Shown here piece by piece: positions 42,390 to 51,211 of a stretch of DNA of 64,000 bases. The DNA is taken from assembly GCA_009840525.1 (NCBI GenBank), contig VXNP01000050.1:46931-110930 (forward strand), written 5' to 3'. The translations under genes and the position numbers were made by a program. The first letter of the stretch is position 1; each line of letters starts with the position of its first letter. The stretch is from Gammaproteobacteria bacterium (lineage in GTDB: Bacteria; Gemmatimonadota; Gemmatimonadetes; Longimicrobiales; Gaopeijiaceae). The notes under the pieces were generated by a model that saw only the letters and a program-made list of their open reading frames with translations, searched no databases and had not been told where the DNA came from.

Positions 42390-43058
42390 CTACTCGCTGA
42401 AGGTCGCGATCTCCCGCAGGGACTTCTTGCCGATGACGGGCACCCTGGCGTCGTCCGCCGGATACCCGGCCACCAGCAACAGAAAAGGCCGCTCGTTTTT
42501 CGGACGGCCCAGGATGCGGTTCAGGAAGCCCATGGGGCTGGGCGTGTGGGTGAGCGATGCCAGCCCGGCGTGATGGAGGGCCGTGATCAGAAGCCCCGTG
42601 GCGATGCCGACCGACTCGGTCACGTAGTAGTTCTTGCGGCGGCTCCCGTCGGGCAGCAGAGCGTAGCTCTCGGCGAAGATCACGATCAGGTACGGCGCGA
42701 TCTCCAGGAATGGCTTGTGCTCGTCGGTGCCCAGGGGTTCGAGCGCCCGCAGCCATTCGTCGGGCGCCCGTCCCCGGTAGAAGGCCCGCTCCTCTTCCTC
42801 CGCGGCCTCGCGGATCTGCTTCTTCACCGCGGAGTCGCTCACCACGACGAAGTGCCAGGGCTGGTGGTTGGCGCCGTTGGGGGCGGAGCCGGCGGCCAGC
42901 AGGCAATCCTCGATGATCCCGCGCGGCACCGGGCGCGGCGAGAAGTCGCGCACCGTGCGCCGGCGGCGGACTTCCTCACGGAAGGCGCGCGCACGGGCAC
43001 GCATCTCGCGGGCGGGATACTCCCGATAGTCTTCCAGCGGCATCAGCCTGATGCTCAT
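42390..43058 (-). CDS. nitroreductase-family FMN enzyme
   Basis: 222 residues. [42 protein letters not shown] is the typical FMN-binding start, close to iodotyrosine-deiodinase-like and BluB-like members. [20 protein letters not shown] and the final [11 protein letters not shown] complete the fold. It should reduce or dehalogenate a small aromatic or quinone using NAD(P)H. Start ATG 43058 overlaps the M28 peptidase stop as ATGA. Confidence 0.9.
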   Translation of the reverse strand: MSIRLMPLEDYREYPAREMRARARAFREEVRRRRTVRDFSPRPVPRGIIEDCLLAAGSAPNGANHQPWHFVVVSDSAVKKQIREAAEEEERAFYRGRAPDEWLRALEPLGTDEHKPFLEIAPYLIVIFAESYALLPDGSRRKNYYVTESVGIATGLLITALHHAGLASLTHTPSPMGFLNRILGRPKNERPFLLLVAGYPADDARVPVIGKKSLREIATFSE

Positions 43059-44131
43059 GGCCTGCTCTCGATCATCTCGACGATCATCCGGCGGCTTGCG
43101 GGATTCCACTCGGGCGGCTCCGGAGCGCTGGCGATCTCGAGCCCCAGGTAGAAGATGAGCCGGGTCAGGCGCGCGCCCTTCCCGGCGTCGATCAACTCGA
43201 CCTCGTCGCTCGGCCTGTGGTAGTCGTCGTGGGTCCCGTTGAAGAAGAAGAGGACCGGGACGCCGTTGCGCGCGAAGTTGTAGTGGTCCGAACGGAAGTA
43301 GAAGTTCTCGTCCGGCCACAGGTCGTCGATGGCGGTCATGCCGAGTTCCGGATGCGCCGCGTTGACGCGTTCCAGGGTCGCACCCAGATCCGAGTGCTCC
43401 TTGCCGATGGCCACGATGGTGTCGGGCCAGTTGCGGCCCACCATGTCCATGTTGAGGTTGGCCACCATGCGTCCCGAGGCGACCGGCTCCGGCGGGTCGT
43501 CGGCGTAGGCGCGGCTCCCGTGCAGGCCCCGCTCCTCTCCGCTCACCAGCAGGAATACCGTCGACCGCGGCGGCGGCTCTTCGAGCGCCGCGAACGCCTC
43601 GGCGATCTCGATGACCGCGGCCGTGCCGGAAGCGTCGTCGTCGGCGCCGTTGTAGACGCTGTCCCCGCTCGCGTCCGGCTCCCGCACTCCCACGTGGTCC
43701 ATGTGGGCGCTGAACACGACGTACTCGTTCCGCAGCGCCAGGTCGCTGCCCGTCAGCACGGCAACGACGTTGGGCGCGTCGATCGCAGGGGCTTCGACAT
43801 CAACGAACCGGGGACGGAACGAGTAGCGCTGGATGAACCCGCCCCCGCCGCCACCCGGTTCGAGTCCCATTGCAGCGAGCTCTCCCGCAATCCAGCGTGC
43901 GGCTTCCTCGATCTCCGGGCTGGGCGTGGCCCTGCCCCGCATGGAGTCGTGGGCCAGGATCGCCACCCGGTCCAGAAAGTCGGCCTCGGTGATGGTCGCG
44001 GCGGCGGCCCGCGCCTCCCCGGACGAGCCGGACAGGGGCGTACCCGCCTCTTCGCCGTCCGCGCACGCGCCGGCCGCCAAACAGGCCAGCATCCCTCCGA
44101 CCACGCGCCAATCGCTTCCCTTCAATCTCAT
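43055..44131 (-). CDS. exported M28-family zinc aminopeptidase
   Basis: 358 residues. Lipobox signal (CLAAGACAD). The dinuclear zinc site is complete: SAHMDHVG (His), [12 protein letters not shown] (bridging Asp), [10 protein letters not shown] (catalytic Glu pair), LNMDMVGR (Asp) and RSDHYNFA (His). It should trim N-terminal residues from peptides in the periplasm. ATG 44131 with GGAG about ten bases upstream. It is coupled by ATGA to the nitroreductase gene; the reason is not obvious. Confidence 0.92.
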   Translation of the reverse strand: MRLKGSDWRVVGGMLACLAAGACADGEEAGTPLSGSSGEARAAAATITEADFLDRVAILAHDSMRGRATPSPEIEEAARWIAGELAAMGLEPGGGGGGFIQRYSFRPRFVDVEAPAIDAPNVVAVLTGSDLALRNEYVVFSAHMDHVGVREPDASGDSVYNGADDDASGTAAVIEIAEAFAALEEPPPRSTVFLLVSGEERGLHGSRAYADDPPEPVASGRMVANLNMDMVGRNWPDTIVAIGKEHSDLGATLERVNAAHPELGMTAIDDLWPDENFYFRSDHYNFARNGVPVLFFFNGTHDDYHRPSDEVELIDAGKGARLTRLIFYLGLEIASAPEPPEWNPASRRMIVEMIESRP

Positions 44132-44215
44132 GGCCTTGCTCCCTGCTGCGGCAATTCTCCAGCGTGGCGGGCAACGGACCGCCCACCCCTGGTCCCACTC
44201 CAAGATAAGCACCTC

Positions 44216-44341
44216 ATGCGCCTGACGGTGCCCCTCCTCCCGGTTTTCGGGCACACCGTCGCGGGTCGCGACCTGATCCTGATCGCCGGCCACATGTTCC
44301 CGCTGATGAAGGCGACGACGGAAATCCATCATCGGCTGCCA
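44216..44341 (+). pseudogene. remnant of a TerC-family membrane protein
   Basis: One open stretch reads MRLTVPLLPVFGHTVAGRDL, then LILIAGHMFPLMKATTEIHHRLPG. This matches the middle of TerC/YoaE-type proteins (MxLTxPLFxxFGH, GRDLIL-GGLFL-KAT-EIH-KLEG). Neither the preceding nor the following 300 bases contain the other helices or the acidic metal-binding residues of TerC in any frame, and the GG pair has become GH. It is therefore a fossil of about 42 codons, beside the M28 gene and convergent with the small gene at 44503. Confidence 0.5.
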
Positions 44342-44433
44342 GGATGCCGGCACTCGGCCTTCTGCTGCCGATCGACATGTCGCTGGTCGCCGAGACCGCA
44401 GAGAGTCGGTGGCGCTGCGCGCTCAATACCAAA

Positions 44434-44465
44434 GCCCCCGAACCCGCTTCCACGGGCCCGGGGGC
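44434..44465 (-). terminator. rho-independent terminator for the 55-aa gene
   Basis: GCCCCCG (44434-44440) pairs with CGGGGGC (44459-44465), with a further CCCG/CGGG inside the loop. On the minus strand the stem is followed by TTTGGTATT. It lies 38 bases after the stop of the small minus-strand gene. Confidence 0.6.
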
Positions 44466-44502
44466 CTCACCACCCCACCACACATCTCGACTCAGCCGAT
44501 AC

Positions 44503-44670
44503 TCATTCCTTCGAACCGGCCAGGGGAATGTTCGGAACGTACTTCAAGGAAGAGATGGGTCGAGCGTCACGCGCCAGAAGCCGCAGATTGCGGGCTTCCC
44601 GGTACCTCCCTTCATCCTCCGCCCTCGATGCCGCTCTTCCCAGGTGCCTGATTCGTTCTTCCGTGCTCAT
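44503..44670 (-). CDS. small basic, helical protein, 55 aa
   Basis: ATG at 44670 with AGGGGGAG just upstream; TGA at 44503-44505; a terminator hairpin follows. The peptide starts MSTEERIRHLGRAASRAEDE and continues GRYREARNLRLLARDARPIS, then SLKYVPNIPLAGSKE: two charged helices, then a short Pro-containing tail. The helix pair resembles half a TPR unit, but no family can be named. Start signal, stop and terminator in the right order are the main support. Base composition is less GC-rich than the neighbours. Confidence 0.55.
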   Translation of the reverse strand: MSTEERIRHLGRAASRAEDEGRYREARNLRLLARDARPISSLKYVPNIPLAGSKE

Positions 44671-44889
44671 CCCACTCCCCCTGTCTCCCGGGGCCTACGC
44701 GACCGGCGCATGCCCGGTTTCAGCCAGGTCCGGTTCGTGCGAGATATGTAGCAAGAGTCGTGCCAAATTGGGAAGCGGACCCTCCCGGCGTGGCCGCGCC
44801 GGTTTGCCATGCCGATCCGGCCCCCGTAGGCTCAGGGCTCGCACCCGCGCCCCGTGGCCGCGCAGGCCCTCGCCCGGAGAATCCAGACC

Positions 44890-46029
44890 GTGACCACGTC
44901 CGCCCGGCACTCGTTCTTCCGCCGCTACCTGCTCCCGGGATTCGTCTTTCAGTCGGTGGTCATCGCGGGAGGCTACGGCACCGGGCGCGAACTCGTGGAG
45001 TTCTTCCTCACGCAAGGTCCCCGCGGCGGCCTCCTGGCCATGCTGCTGGTGTCCACGGTGATCTGGAGCGCGACCTGCGCCGTGACCTTCGACTTCGCCC
45101 GCCGCTTTTCCGCCTACGACTACCGCACCTTCTTCCGCCGCCTCCTGGGCGGGCGCTGGTGGGTCGCCTACGAAGCCGCATACCTGGCGTTCCTGATGCT
45201 GGTGCTGGCGGTCATCGCGGCCGCGGCCGGCAGCATCCTCGAAGAGACCTTCGGCATCAGCTACGCTGCCGGGGTTCTCGGCATGATCGCCGCCATCGGC
45301 TACCTCGTGTTCCGCGGGTCGAGGACCATAGAGCGCTTCTTCGCGGGGTGGTCCTTCGTGCTCTACGCGGTGTTCGTCCTCTTCTTCATCCTCTGTTTCG
45401 TCTCTTTCGGGGGAGAGATCTCGCAGAGGTTCGCCGCCGTCCCGGCGGGCGGGGGCTGGTTCCTTGCCGGCGTACGCTACGCCGCCTACAACCTCGCGAC
45501 CATTCCCGGCCTGCTCTTCGTGATGCGGCACGTCGGCAGCCGCCGGGAGGCGGTCTCGGCGGGCCTGCTGGCCGGCCCGATCGCCATCATCCCCGGGGTG
45601 CTCTTCTACCTCGCCATGGTGGGACAGTACCCGGAGATCCTGGACCGCACCGTCCCCGCGAACGCGCTGCTCGAGACGCTCGGCATGCGCTGGTTCCAAC
45701 TCGCGTTCCAACTGGCGCTCTTCGGAACCCTCATCGAGACCGGTGCGGGGATGATCCACGCGGTGAACGAGCGCATCGCGGCGGTCTACGCGCGGCGCAA
45801 GGCGGAGATGCCCGCTCGCCTGCGCACCGGAATCGGAACAGGCCTGCTGGTCGGCGGCGCCCTCATCGCCCAATTCGGGCTCATCGACCTGATCGCCCGG
45901 GGCTATGGGACCATGACCTGGGTCTTCCTGGCCGTGTACGTCGTACCGGTGCTCACCGTGGGCGTGTGGAAGCTGGCGCGCGGCGGCGCCGATCGGCCTT
46001 TGCGTCCCGACGAGGCAACACTTTCGTAA
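44890..46029 (+). CDS. YkvI-like membrane transporter
   Basis: 379 residues with about ten membrane helices. GYGTGRELVEFFLTQGPRGG near the N-terminus and the glycine-broken first helix (FVFQSVVIAGGYGTG) are typical of the YkvI branch of the LeuT-fold superfamily. No member has a firm substrate, though amino-acid-like solutes are probable. The GTG at 44890 has GGAGAA eight bases upstream; an in-frame GTG at 44854 would add 12 residues without a site. The pstS gene follows by 129 bp. Confidence 0.85.
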   Translation: MTTSARHSFFRRYLLPGFVFQSVVIAGGYGTGRELVEFFLTQGPRGGLLAMLLVSTVIWSATCAVTFDFARRFSAYDYRTFFRRLLGGRWWVAYEAAYLAFLMLVLAVIAAAAGSILEETFGISYAAGVLGMIAAIGYLVFRGSRTIERFFAGWSFVLYAVFVLFFILCFVSFGGEISQRFAAVPAGGGWFLAGVRYAAYNLATIPGLLFVMRHVGSRREAVSAGLLAGPIAIIPGVLFYLAMVGQYPEILDRTVPANALLETLGMRWFQLAFQLALFGTLIETGAGMIHAVNERIAAVYARRKAEMPARLRTGIGTGLLVGGALIAQFGLIDLIARGYGTMTWVFLAVYVVPVLTVGVWKLARGGADRPLRPDEATLS

Positions 46030-46158
46030 CAGAAGCCCGCAGCGCACCGGCGCCCGGTATCGGAGGGCTCGCCGTGCGGATAGGTTATGGTGGTCCCGAT
46101 TCCGACGCAGGGAGCGGGGATGCCCGATTGCAGCGATCATCCATGGAGGGAGCCGAGA

Positions 46159-47031
46159 ATGAGACGTAGCATGTCCACCCTGTTGTCGATCCTTGTCATC
46201 GCCTGCGGCCGTGCCGAGAACAGCGCGCGCGCGGTGATCCAGAACAAGGGATCGGATACGCTGATCACCGTCGCCCAGGCCTGGGCGGAAGCGTACAGCG
46301 CAGTCGACGCCGAAGTCGCCGTGGCGGTCTCGGGTGGCGGCTCCGGCACGGGCATCTCGGCGATGATCAACGGCACGGTGGACATCGCCAACTCGAGCCG
46401 CAAGATGACCTCGCGAGAGATCGAGGCGGCTCGCGCGAACGGCAACGATCCCGTGGAGCACCTGGTCGGCCACGACGCGCTGGCCGTGTACGTCCACCTC
46501 GACAATCCGGTGGGCCGGCTTACCCTGGACCAGCTGGCCGGCATCTACGGAGAGAACGGCACGATCGAGCGCTGGAGCCAGCTCGACGTTCAGGTGCCGG
46601 GGTGCGCATCGGACGAGATCGTCCGCGTCAGCCGGCAGAACAACTCCGGCACCTTTGCGTATTTCCGCGAGGCGGTTCTCGACAACGAGGATTTCAAGCT
46701 CGGGTCGCACGACATGCACGGCTCGAAGGACGTCGTGCACCTGGTGGCCCAGACGCCGTGCTCGATCGGCTACAGCGGAATGGCCTACGCAACCCCCGAG
46801 GTCACGATGCCCTGCGTCATGGGCACTGCCGGCGACCCGTGCATCGCCCCCTCGATCGAGACGGCGCTCGACGGCAGCTACCCGATCTCGCGGCCCCTGC
46901 TCATGTACACCTCCGGTAGTCCGGCGGGCGAAGTCAAGGCCTATCTCGACTGGGTGCTGGGCGATGCCGGGCAGTGCATCATGCTGGAGCTGGGCTACAC
47001 CCCGGCGATGCCCGCCGAGTGCGTACAATAG
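46159..47031 (+). CDS. pstS: phosphate ABC transporter substrate-binding lipoprotein
   Basis: 290 residues, lipobox LSILVIAC. The mature protein starts with VIQNKGSDTLITVAQAWAEAY, a PstS signature; SGGGSGTGISAMINGTVDIANSSRKM is the phosphate-binding loop region with the conserved Ser/Thr and Asp; SRQNNSGTFAYF provides Arg, Ser and Thr ligands. It is a compact PstS of the type found in Gram-negative non-proteobacteria. Start ATG 46159. First gene of pstSCABB; no PhoU or PhoR gene lies in the window. Confidence 0.95.
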   Translation: MRRSMSTLLSILVIACGRAENSARAVIQNKGSDTLITVAQAWAEAYSAVDAEVAVAVSGGGSGTGISAMINGTVDIANSSRKMTSREIEAARANGNDPVEHLVGHDALAVYVHLDNPVGRLTLDQLAGIYGENGTIERWSQLDVQVPGCASDEIVRVSRQNNSGTFAYFREAVLDNEDFKLGSHDMHGSKDVVHLVAQTPCSIGYSGMAYATPEVTMPCVMGTAGDPCIAPSIETALDGSYPISRPLLMYTSGSPAGEVKAYLDWVLGDAGQCIMLELGYTPAMPAECVQ

Positions 47032-47061
47032 CCCGGGACAAGGACGCCTGATCGGCCCTCA

Positions 47062-48003
47062 ATGAATCCGCAGGCGCTCGCCCGCTCGCGCGACTTCGAC
47101 CACCGTGGCCGCGCCTGGTACGTGGACCGCGCGGTGACCGTGTTCGTCTTCATCGGCGGCACTTCGGCGATCCTCTTCATCGGCGGGATCTTCGCCTTCA
47201 TCGCGCGCGAAGGTCTCGGGTTCGTGTTCTCCGAATTCGACGCGGGCGAGTTTTTCGGCTCCATCGCCTGGCGGCCCACCTCGGCGCTGGATGCCACCTA
47301 CGGAGCACTGGCGCTCATCGTGGGGACGGCGAGCATTACGGGGCTGGCGATGGTGGTGTCGATCCCCTTCTCGCTGGCGGCCGCCGTGTTCATCGGTGAA
47401 TTCGCGCGGGGCCGGGTGCGCGAGACGCTCAAGGTGCTCGTCGAGCTGCTCGCGGCCATCCCCTCCGTCGTGTGGGGATTCATCGGCTTCAGCATCATGA
47501 ACTCCCTGATCATCGACCTCTTCGACGTTCCCATCGGGCTCAACGTCCTGAACGCGGGGATCATCCTGGGGCTGATGGCGGCGCCCATCATGACCACCAT
47601 CGCCGAGGACGCCCTCAAGGCGGTCCCGGATGGCTATCGGGAAGCAGCCGAGGCGCTGGGCGCCACCCGCTGGCAGGTGATTCGCAAGGTGGTGATTCCC
47701 GCGGCGAAGAACGGCCTGGTGGCGGCGGTGCTGCTGGGCGTGGGGCGAGGGTTCGGCGAGACCATGGTCGTGCTCATGGCGAGCGGCCACTCCATCAACC
47801 TTCCGGACAGCGTGTTCGACTCCGTGCGCGCGCTCACCGCCACCATTGCGGCGGAACTGGGCGAGACGGCCGTCGGCTCAGATCACTTCCGGGCGCTCTT
47901 CACGCTGGGCATCCTGCTCTTCATGGTGACCTTCGCGATCAACCTGGCCGCCGATACCATCATGCGCGGGATCCGCAGGAAGGGGGAGCGGGGGCGCCCA
48001 TGA
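47062..48003 (+). CDS. pstC: phosphate ABC transporter permease PstC
   Basis: 313 residues with six membrane helices. The conserved EAA loop for contacting the ATPase is DGYREAAEALGATRWQVIRKVVIPAAKNGL. SIPFSLAAAVFIGEFA and the AAIPSVVWGFIGF segment are typical PstC. ATG 47062, 31 bp after pstS. The TGA stop overlaps the pstA start as ATGA. Confidence 0.97.
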   Translation: MNPQALARSRDFDHRGRAWYVDRAVTVFVFIGGTSAILFIGGIFAFIAREGLGFVFSEFDAGEFFGSIAWRPTSALDATYGALALIVGTASITGLAMVVSIPFSLAAAVFIGEFARGRVRETLKVLVELLAAIPSVVWGFIGFSIMNSLIIDLFDVPIGLNVLNAGIILGLMAAPIMTTIAEDALKAVPDGYREAAEALGATRWQVIRKVVIPAAKNGLVAAVLLGVGRGFGETMVVLMASGHSINLPDSVFDSVRALTATIAAELGETAVGSDHFRALFTLGILLFMVTFAINLAADTIMRGIRRKGERGRP

Positions 48004-48890
48004 CCGGTACGGCGGCCCCGTTGTTCGCGGGCACCTCGCTGAACGCACGCGACCGGAAGGTCGAGTGGCTGGTGCGCGCTCTGCTCGGACTGATGACCGC
48101 GCTGCTCATCCTCCCGGTCGTGATCATCATGGCACTGCTGGTCGTAGAGGGCGGCCCCGTCATCTCCTGGGAGTTTCTTACCTCGCCGCCGGTGGACGGC
48201 ATGACCGCCGGGGGCATTCTACCCGCCCTGGTGGGGACGGTGTGGCTGGTGGTCGTGGCGCTGATCGCGTCGGTGCCCGTGGGAGTGGCGGCCGCCGTCT
48301 ACCTGAGCGAGTACGCCCCCGACAACTGGCTCACACGCGCCATAAACCTCGCGATCATCAACCTGGCGGGGGTGCCGTCGATCGTGCACGCCCTGTTCGG
48401 GGTGGGCGCCTTCGTGCTCTTCTTCCGCTTCGGCACGAGCATTCTGGCGGCCAGCCTCACCCTGGCGGTGATGACGCTCCCGGTCGTCATCGTGTCCACC
48501 CGCGAGTCGCTGCAAGCGGTGCCGCGAGCCTTTCGGGAGGCCTGCTGGAACATGGGCGCAACCCGCTGGCAGACCATTCGCCGCATCGTGCTGCCCAACG
48601 CCCTCAGCGGCATCCTCACGGGCATCATCCTGGAGGTGTCGCGCACCTCGGGAGAGACCGCTCCCATCATGTTCACGGGCGCGGCTTTCTTCCTCCCGTT
48701 CCTGCCCCAGGGGGTCCTGGACCAGACGATGGCGATGTCGCTCCACCTGTTCGTGATCACCACGCAGGTGCCCGACGCTCCGGAAGCGCTGCCCTTCGGA
48801 GTGGCGCTGGTGCTGATTTCCATGGTGCTGGCGATGAACGCGCTCTCCATCGCTTTTCGCATGTACGTGCGCGGGAGGAAGAAGTGGTAG
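48000..48890 (+). CDS. pstA: phosphate ABC transporter permease PstA
   Basis: 296 residues, six helices. EAA loop: RAFREACWNMGATRWQTIRRIVLPNAL. SVPVGVAAAVYLSEYAPDN, NLAGVPSIVHALFGVGAFV and SRTSGETAPIMFTGAAFF are typical of PstA. The ATG at 48000 overlaps pstC; the stop overlaps the first ATPase start. With PstC it forms the channel for phosphate. Confidence 0.97.
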   Translation: MTGTAAPLFAGTSLNARDRKVEWLVRALLGLMTALLILPVVIIMALLVVEGGPVISWEFLTSPPVDGMTAGGILPALVGTVWLVVVALIASVPVGVAAAVYLSEYAPDNWLTRAINLAIINLAGVPSIVHALFGVGAFVLFFRFGTSILAASLTLAVMTLPVVIVSTRESLQAVPRAFREACWNMGATRWQTIRRIVLPNALSGILTGIILEVSRTSGETAPIMFTGAAFFLPFLPQGVLDQTMAMSLHLFVITTQVPDAPEALPFGVALVLISMVLAMNALSIAFRMYVRGRKKW

Positions 48891-49687
48891 GGGACGTGGC
48901 GCCCAACGGCGGCGGCGCCTCGGCCGATGCGCTCTCCGCGAAGGTGGTCGTGCAGAACCTCACGATTCGCTACGGGAACCAGGTGGCGCTGCGAGGGCTG
49001 GATCTCTCCATTCGCCGGAACGAGATCCTCGGGGTCATCGGCCCCGCGGGCTCGGGCAAGACCTCGTTCCTGCGCGCCCTCAACCGCATGGACGAGTTCA
49101 TCCCCGGGATGGAGGTGGAGGGCCGGATCACCTTCGACGGCCGCGATATCCGCCGCGTTCGCAACGTGTACGCCCTGCGCAGCCGCATCGGCGTGGTCTT
49201 TCCGCTCCCGGTGGGGCTCCCGCTCACCGTCTACGAGAACGTGGCGCTGGCTCCGCGCCTGCGGGGCGTGCGCAAGGGGAGCGAGCTCGACGAGATCGTC
49301 GAACGATGCCTGCGGCGGGCCGCCCTGTGGGAGGAGGTCAAGGACCGCCTGGACTCGCTCGGGAGCCTGCTCTCCGGAGGCCAGCAGCAGCGCCTCACCA
49401 TCGCGCGCGCGCTTTCGCAGGAACCCGATCTCCTGCTCCTGGACGAGTTCTCGATCGCCGTGGATCCGGTTACCACGATGCGCATCGAAGAAGTCCTCAA
49501 GGAGTTGAAGCATGAGATGTCGATCGTGCTGGTGACCAATCTGGTGCAGCAGGCACGGCGCCTGGCGGACCGGACCGCGTTCTTCCTGACCGGCGAGCAC
49601 GTCGAAACCAGCGACACGGCGCGCATCTTCAGCGGCATCGTCAAGGACCCGCGCACGCACGACTACATCGAGGGACGCTTTGGCTGA
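48884..49687 (+). CDS. pstB: phosphate ABC transporter ATPase, first copy (degenerate Q- and H-loops)
   Basis: 267 residues. Walker A GPAGSGKT (53-60), an intact signature LSGGQ (163-167) and Walker B LLLLDE (Glu188) are present. The Q-loop, where PstB has VFQ, reads VFP (Pro107), and the H-loop histidine is replaced by Asn219 (VTNLVQQ instead of VTHNMQQ). These two residues normally help its own Walker site hydrolyse ATP. The copy is therefore expected to supply a working signature to the partner but to have a weak site of its own. GTG start with GGGAGG upstream; the stop overlaps the second copy by 8 bases. Confidence 0.93.
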   Translation: MVGDVAPNGGGASADALSAKVVVQNLTIRYGNQVALRGLDLSIRRNEILGVIGPAGSGKTSFLRALNRMDEFIPGMEVEGRITFDGRDIRRVRNVYALRSRIGVVFPLPVGLPLTVYENVALAPRLRGVRKGSELDEIVERCLRRAALWEEVKDRLDSLGSLLSGGQQQRLTIARALSQEPDLLLLDEFSIAVDPVTTMRIEEVLKELKHEMSIVLVTNLVQQARRLADRTAFFLTGEHVETSDTARIFSGIVKDPRTHDYIEGRFG

Positions 49688-50468
49688 GCCGGCTGCTGCT
49701 CCCGCGCCTGCCGCGATCGCGACCCGCGGCCTCAACCTCTGGTATGGAGACTTCCAGGCCCTGTTCGATGTCAACCTGCACGTGAAGCAGGGCATCATCA
49801 CCTCGCTCATCGGTCCCTCGGGCTGCGGCAAGTCCACCCTGCTCAGGAGCTGCAACCGCATCAACGAGCGGCTCGGCTACGTCCGTACCACGGGAAGCAT
49901 CGAGATTCTGGGCCAGGACATCTACGCGCCGGAGGTGGAGCTGGTGCAGGTGCGCAAGCAGGTGGGGATGGTGTTTCAGCGCCCAAATCCCCTGCCGCTC
50001 TCCATCCGCGACAACGTGAGCTTCGGCCACCGACTGCACGCCCGCGGCCGCCGCGTCTCGCGCTCCCGCAAGGAGGAACTGGTCGAGGATGCCCTGCGCA
50101 AGGTGCTGCTCTGGGACTCGGTCAAGGATCGGCTCGACACCCTGGCCACCGAGCTGTCGCTCGAGGCGCAGCAGAAGCTCTGCATCGCGCGGTTGCTCCC
50201 CGTGAAGCCCGCGGTGCTGCTGATGGACGAGCCCTGTTCCGCCCTCGATCCCAAGGGAACCGAGGCGGTGGAGGAGCTCATCTGGGAGCTGAGGGGCGAG
50301 TTCACGATCCTTATCGTGACCCACAACATGGCCCAGGCGCGGCGAGCCAGCGAAGAGACCGTGTTCATGCTGATCGGCAAGGTGATCGAGCACGGCCTTA
50401 CCGAGGACATCTTCCTGAACCCGCAGCACCGGCAGACGGCCGACTACATCGAGGGGCGCTACGGCTGA
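49680..50468 (+). CDS. pstB: phosphate ABC transporter ATPase, second copy (degenerate signature)
   Basis: 262 residues. Walker A GPSGCGKS (45-52), Gln100 in VFQRPNPLP, Walker B VLLMDE (Glu184) and His215 in VTHNMAQ are intact. The ABC signature reads LSLEA (159-163) instead of LSGGQ. So this copy has a full catalytic half-site but cannot offer a normal signature to its partner, the mirror image of the upstream copy. TTG start at 49680, overlapping the first pstB. Last gene of the operon; a hairpin follows. Confidence 0.93.
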   Translation: MAEPAAAPAPAAIATRGLNLWYGDFQALFDVNLHVKQGIITSLIGPSGCGKSTLLRSCNRINERLGYVRTTGSIEILGQDIYAPEVELVQVRKQVGMVFQRPNPLPLSIRDNVSFGHRLHARGRRVSRSRKEELVEDALRKVLLWDSVKDRLDTLATELSLEAQQKLCIARLLPVKPAVLLMDEPCSALDPKGTEAVEELIWELRGEFTILIVTHNMAQARRASEETVFMLIGKVIEHGLTEDIFLNPQHRQTADYIEGRYG

Positions 50469-50478
50469 TCGCCGTTCG

Positions 50479-50499
50479 GCGGGGCGCGGATGGCCCCGC
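50479..50499. terminator. GC-rich hairpin between convergent pstB and tRNA-Arg
   Basis: GCGGGGC (50479-50485) pairs with GCCCCGC (50493-50499) with a 7-base loop. There is no good T-run on either strand after the stem, so termination activity is uncertain; position between convergent units favours it. Confidence 0.35.
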
Positions 50500-50509
50500 G
50501 AAAAGAGGA

Positions 50510-50583
<74 letters not shown>

Positions 50584-50616
50584 CTGTTTGCGGCCGAGAC
50601 CGGCTGCGCCCCCGCG

Positions 50617-50987
50617 GCGGAGCGCACGGAATAAGCCGAGTTCTGTCCCCGCCCGAAGACGGGGGAGGATCATTTATCTGGGACCGGCATCGCTGCCGGC
50701 CTCGTGCGGCCTACCCGGGACTCGGGCGGAGCGGGCGACTCCTCGTCCTCTATTCGGCCTTGCTCCGGGTGGGGTTTGCCATGCGGCCCCTGTTGCCAGC
50801 GGCCCGGTGCGCCCTTACCGCACCCTTTCACCCTTGCCTGTGCCCCGGGGGGCCATCGGCGGTCTGCTCTCTGCGGCACTTTCCGTCGGCTCACGCCGCC
50901 CGGGCGTTACCCGGCACCCTGCCCTGTGGAGCTCGGACTTTCCTCCAGCGGGCGAACCCGCCAGCGATCCTCACTCGTGCGCTCCGC
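50617..50987 (-). ncRNA. rnpB: RNase P RNA, bacterial type A
   Basis: About 371 nt. The 5' end GCGGAGCGCACG pairs perfectly with the 3' end CGTGCGCTCCGC (helix P1), which fixes both termini. The conserved GAGGAAAGTCCGAGCTCC, ACAGGGCAGGGTGC and GGTAACGCC blocks follow the 5' side, and ACAGAACTCGGCTTA near the 3' end completes the P4 pseudoknot. It forms the catalytic part of RNase P, which matures tRNA 5' ends; tRNA-Arg follows directly. Confidence 0.96.
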
Positions 50988-51211
50988 GTTCTCGGGCGTC
51001 TCAACTGAAACGCCGGAGAAGGGGAGCAGGAAAGCTACGGGGGAAGGCGGCCGGAGTAAAGCGCACTCTGGCCCGGAATCGGAAGATCGGTACATTGAGG
51101 GCCGACCCGGCGGGATCCGGGCTTCCAGCCTGGTCAACCAGCTCTCGGAAAGGTCGGCGAGACCTCGTGCGTCCCGGGAGACTTCCGCGATTGCCGGAGA
51201 GGAGCAAACGA

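Noticed and set aside
44695-47028. 777-codon minus-strand frame
   Set aside because: Antisense to the YkvI-like permease and pstS, both with clear motifs.
51060-51110. Promoter for ggt around TACATT
   Set aside because: No matching -35 element at a suitable distance.
50588-51211. Upstream extension of the ggt reading frame across rnpB
   Set aside because: The region is RNase P RNA on the other strand, and ATG 51212 has a ribosome-binding site followed by a signal peptide.
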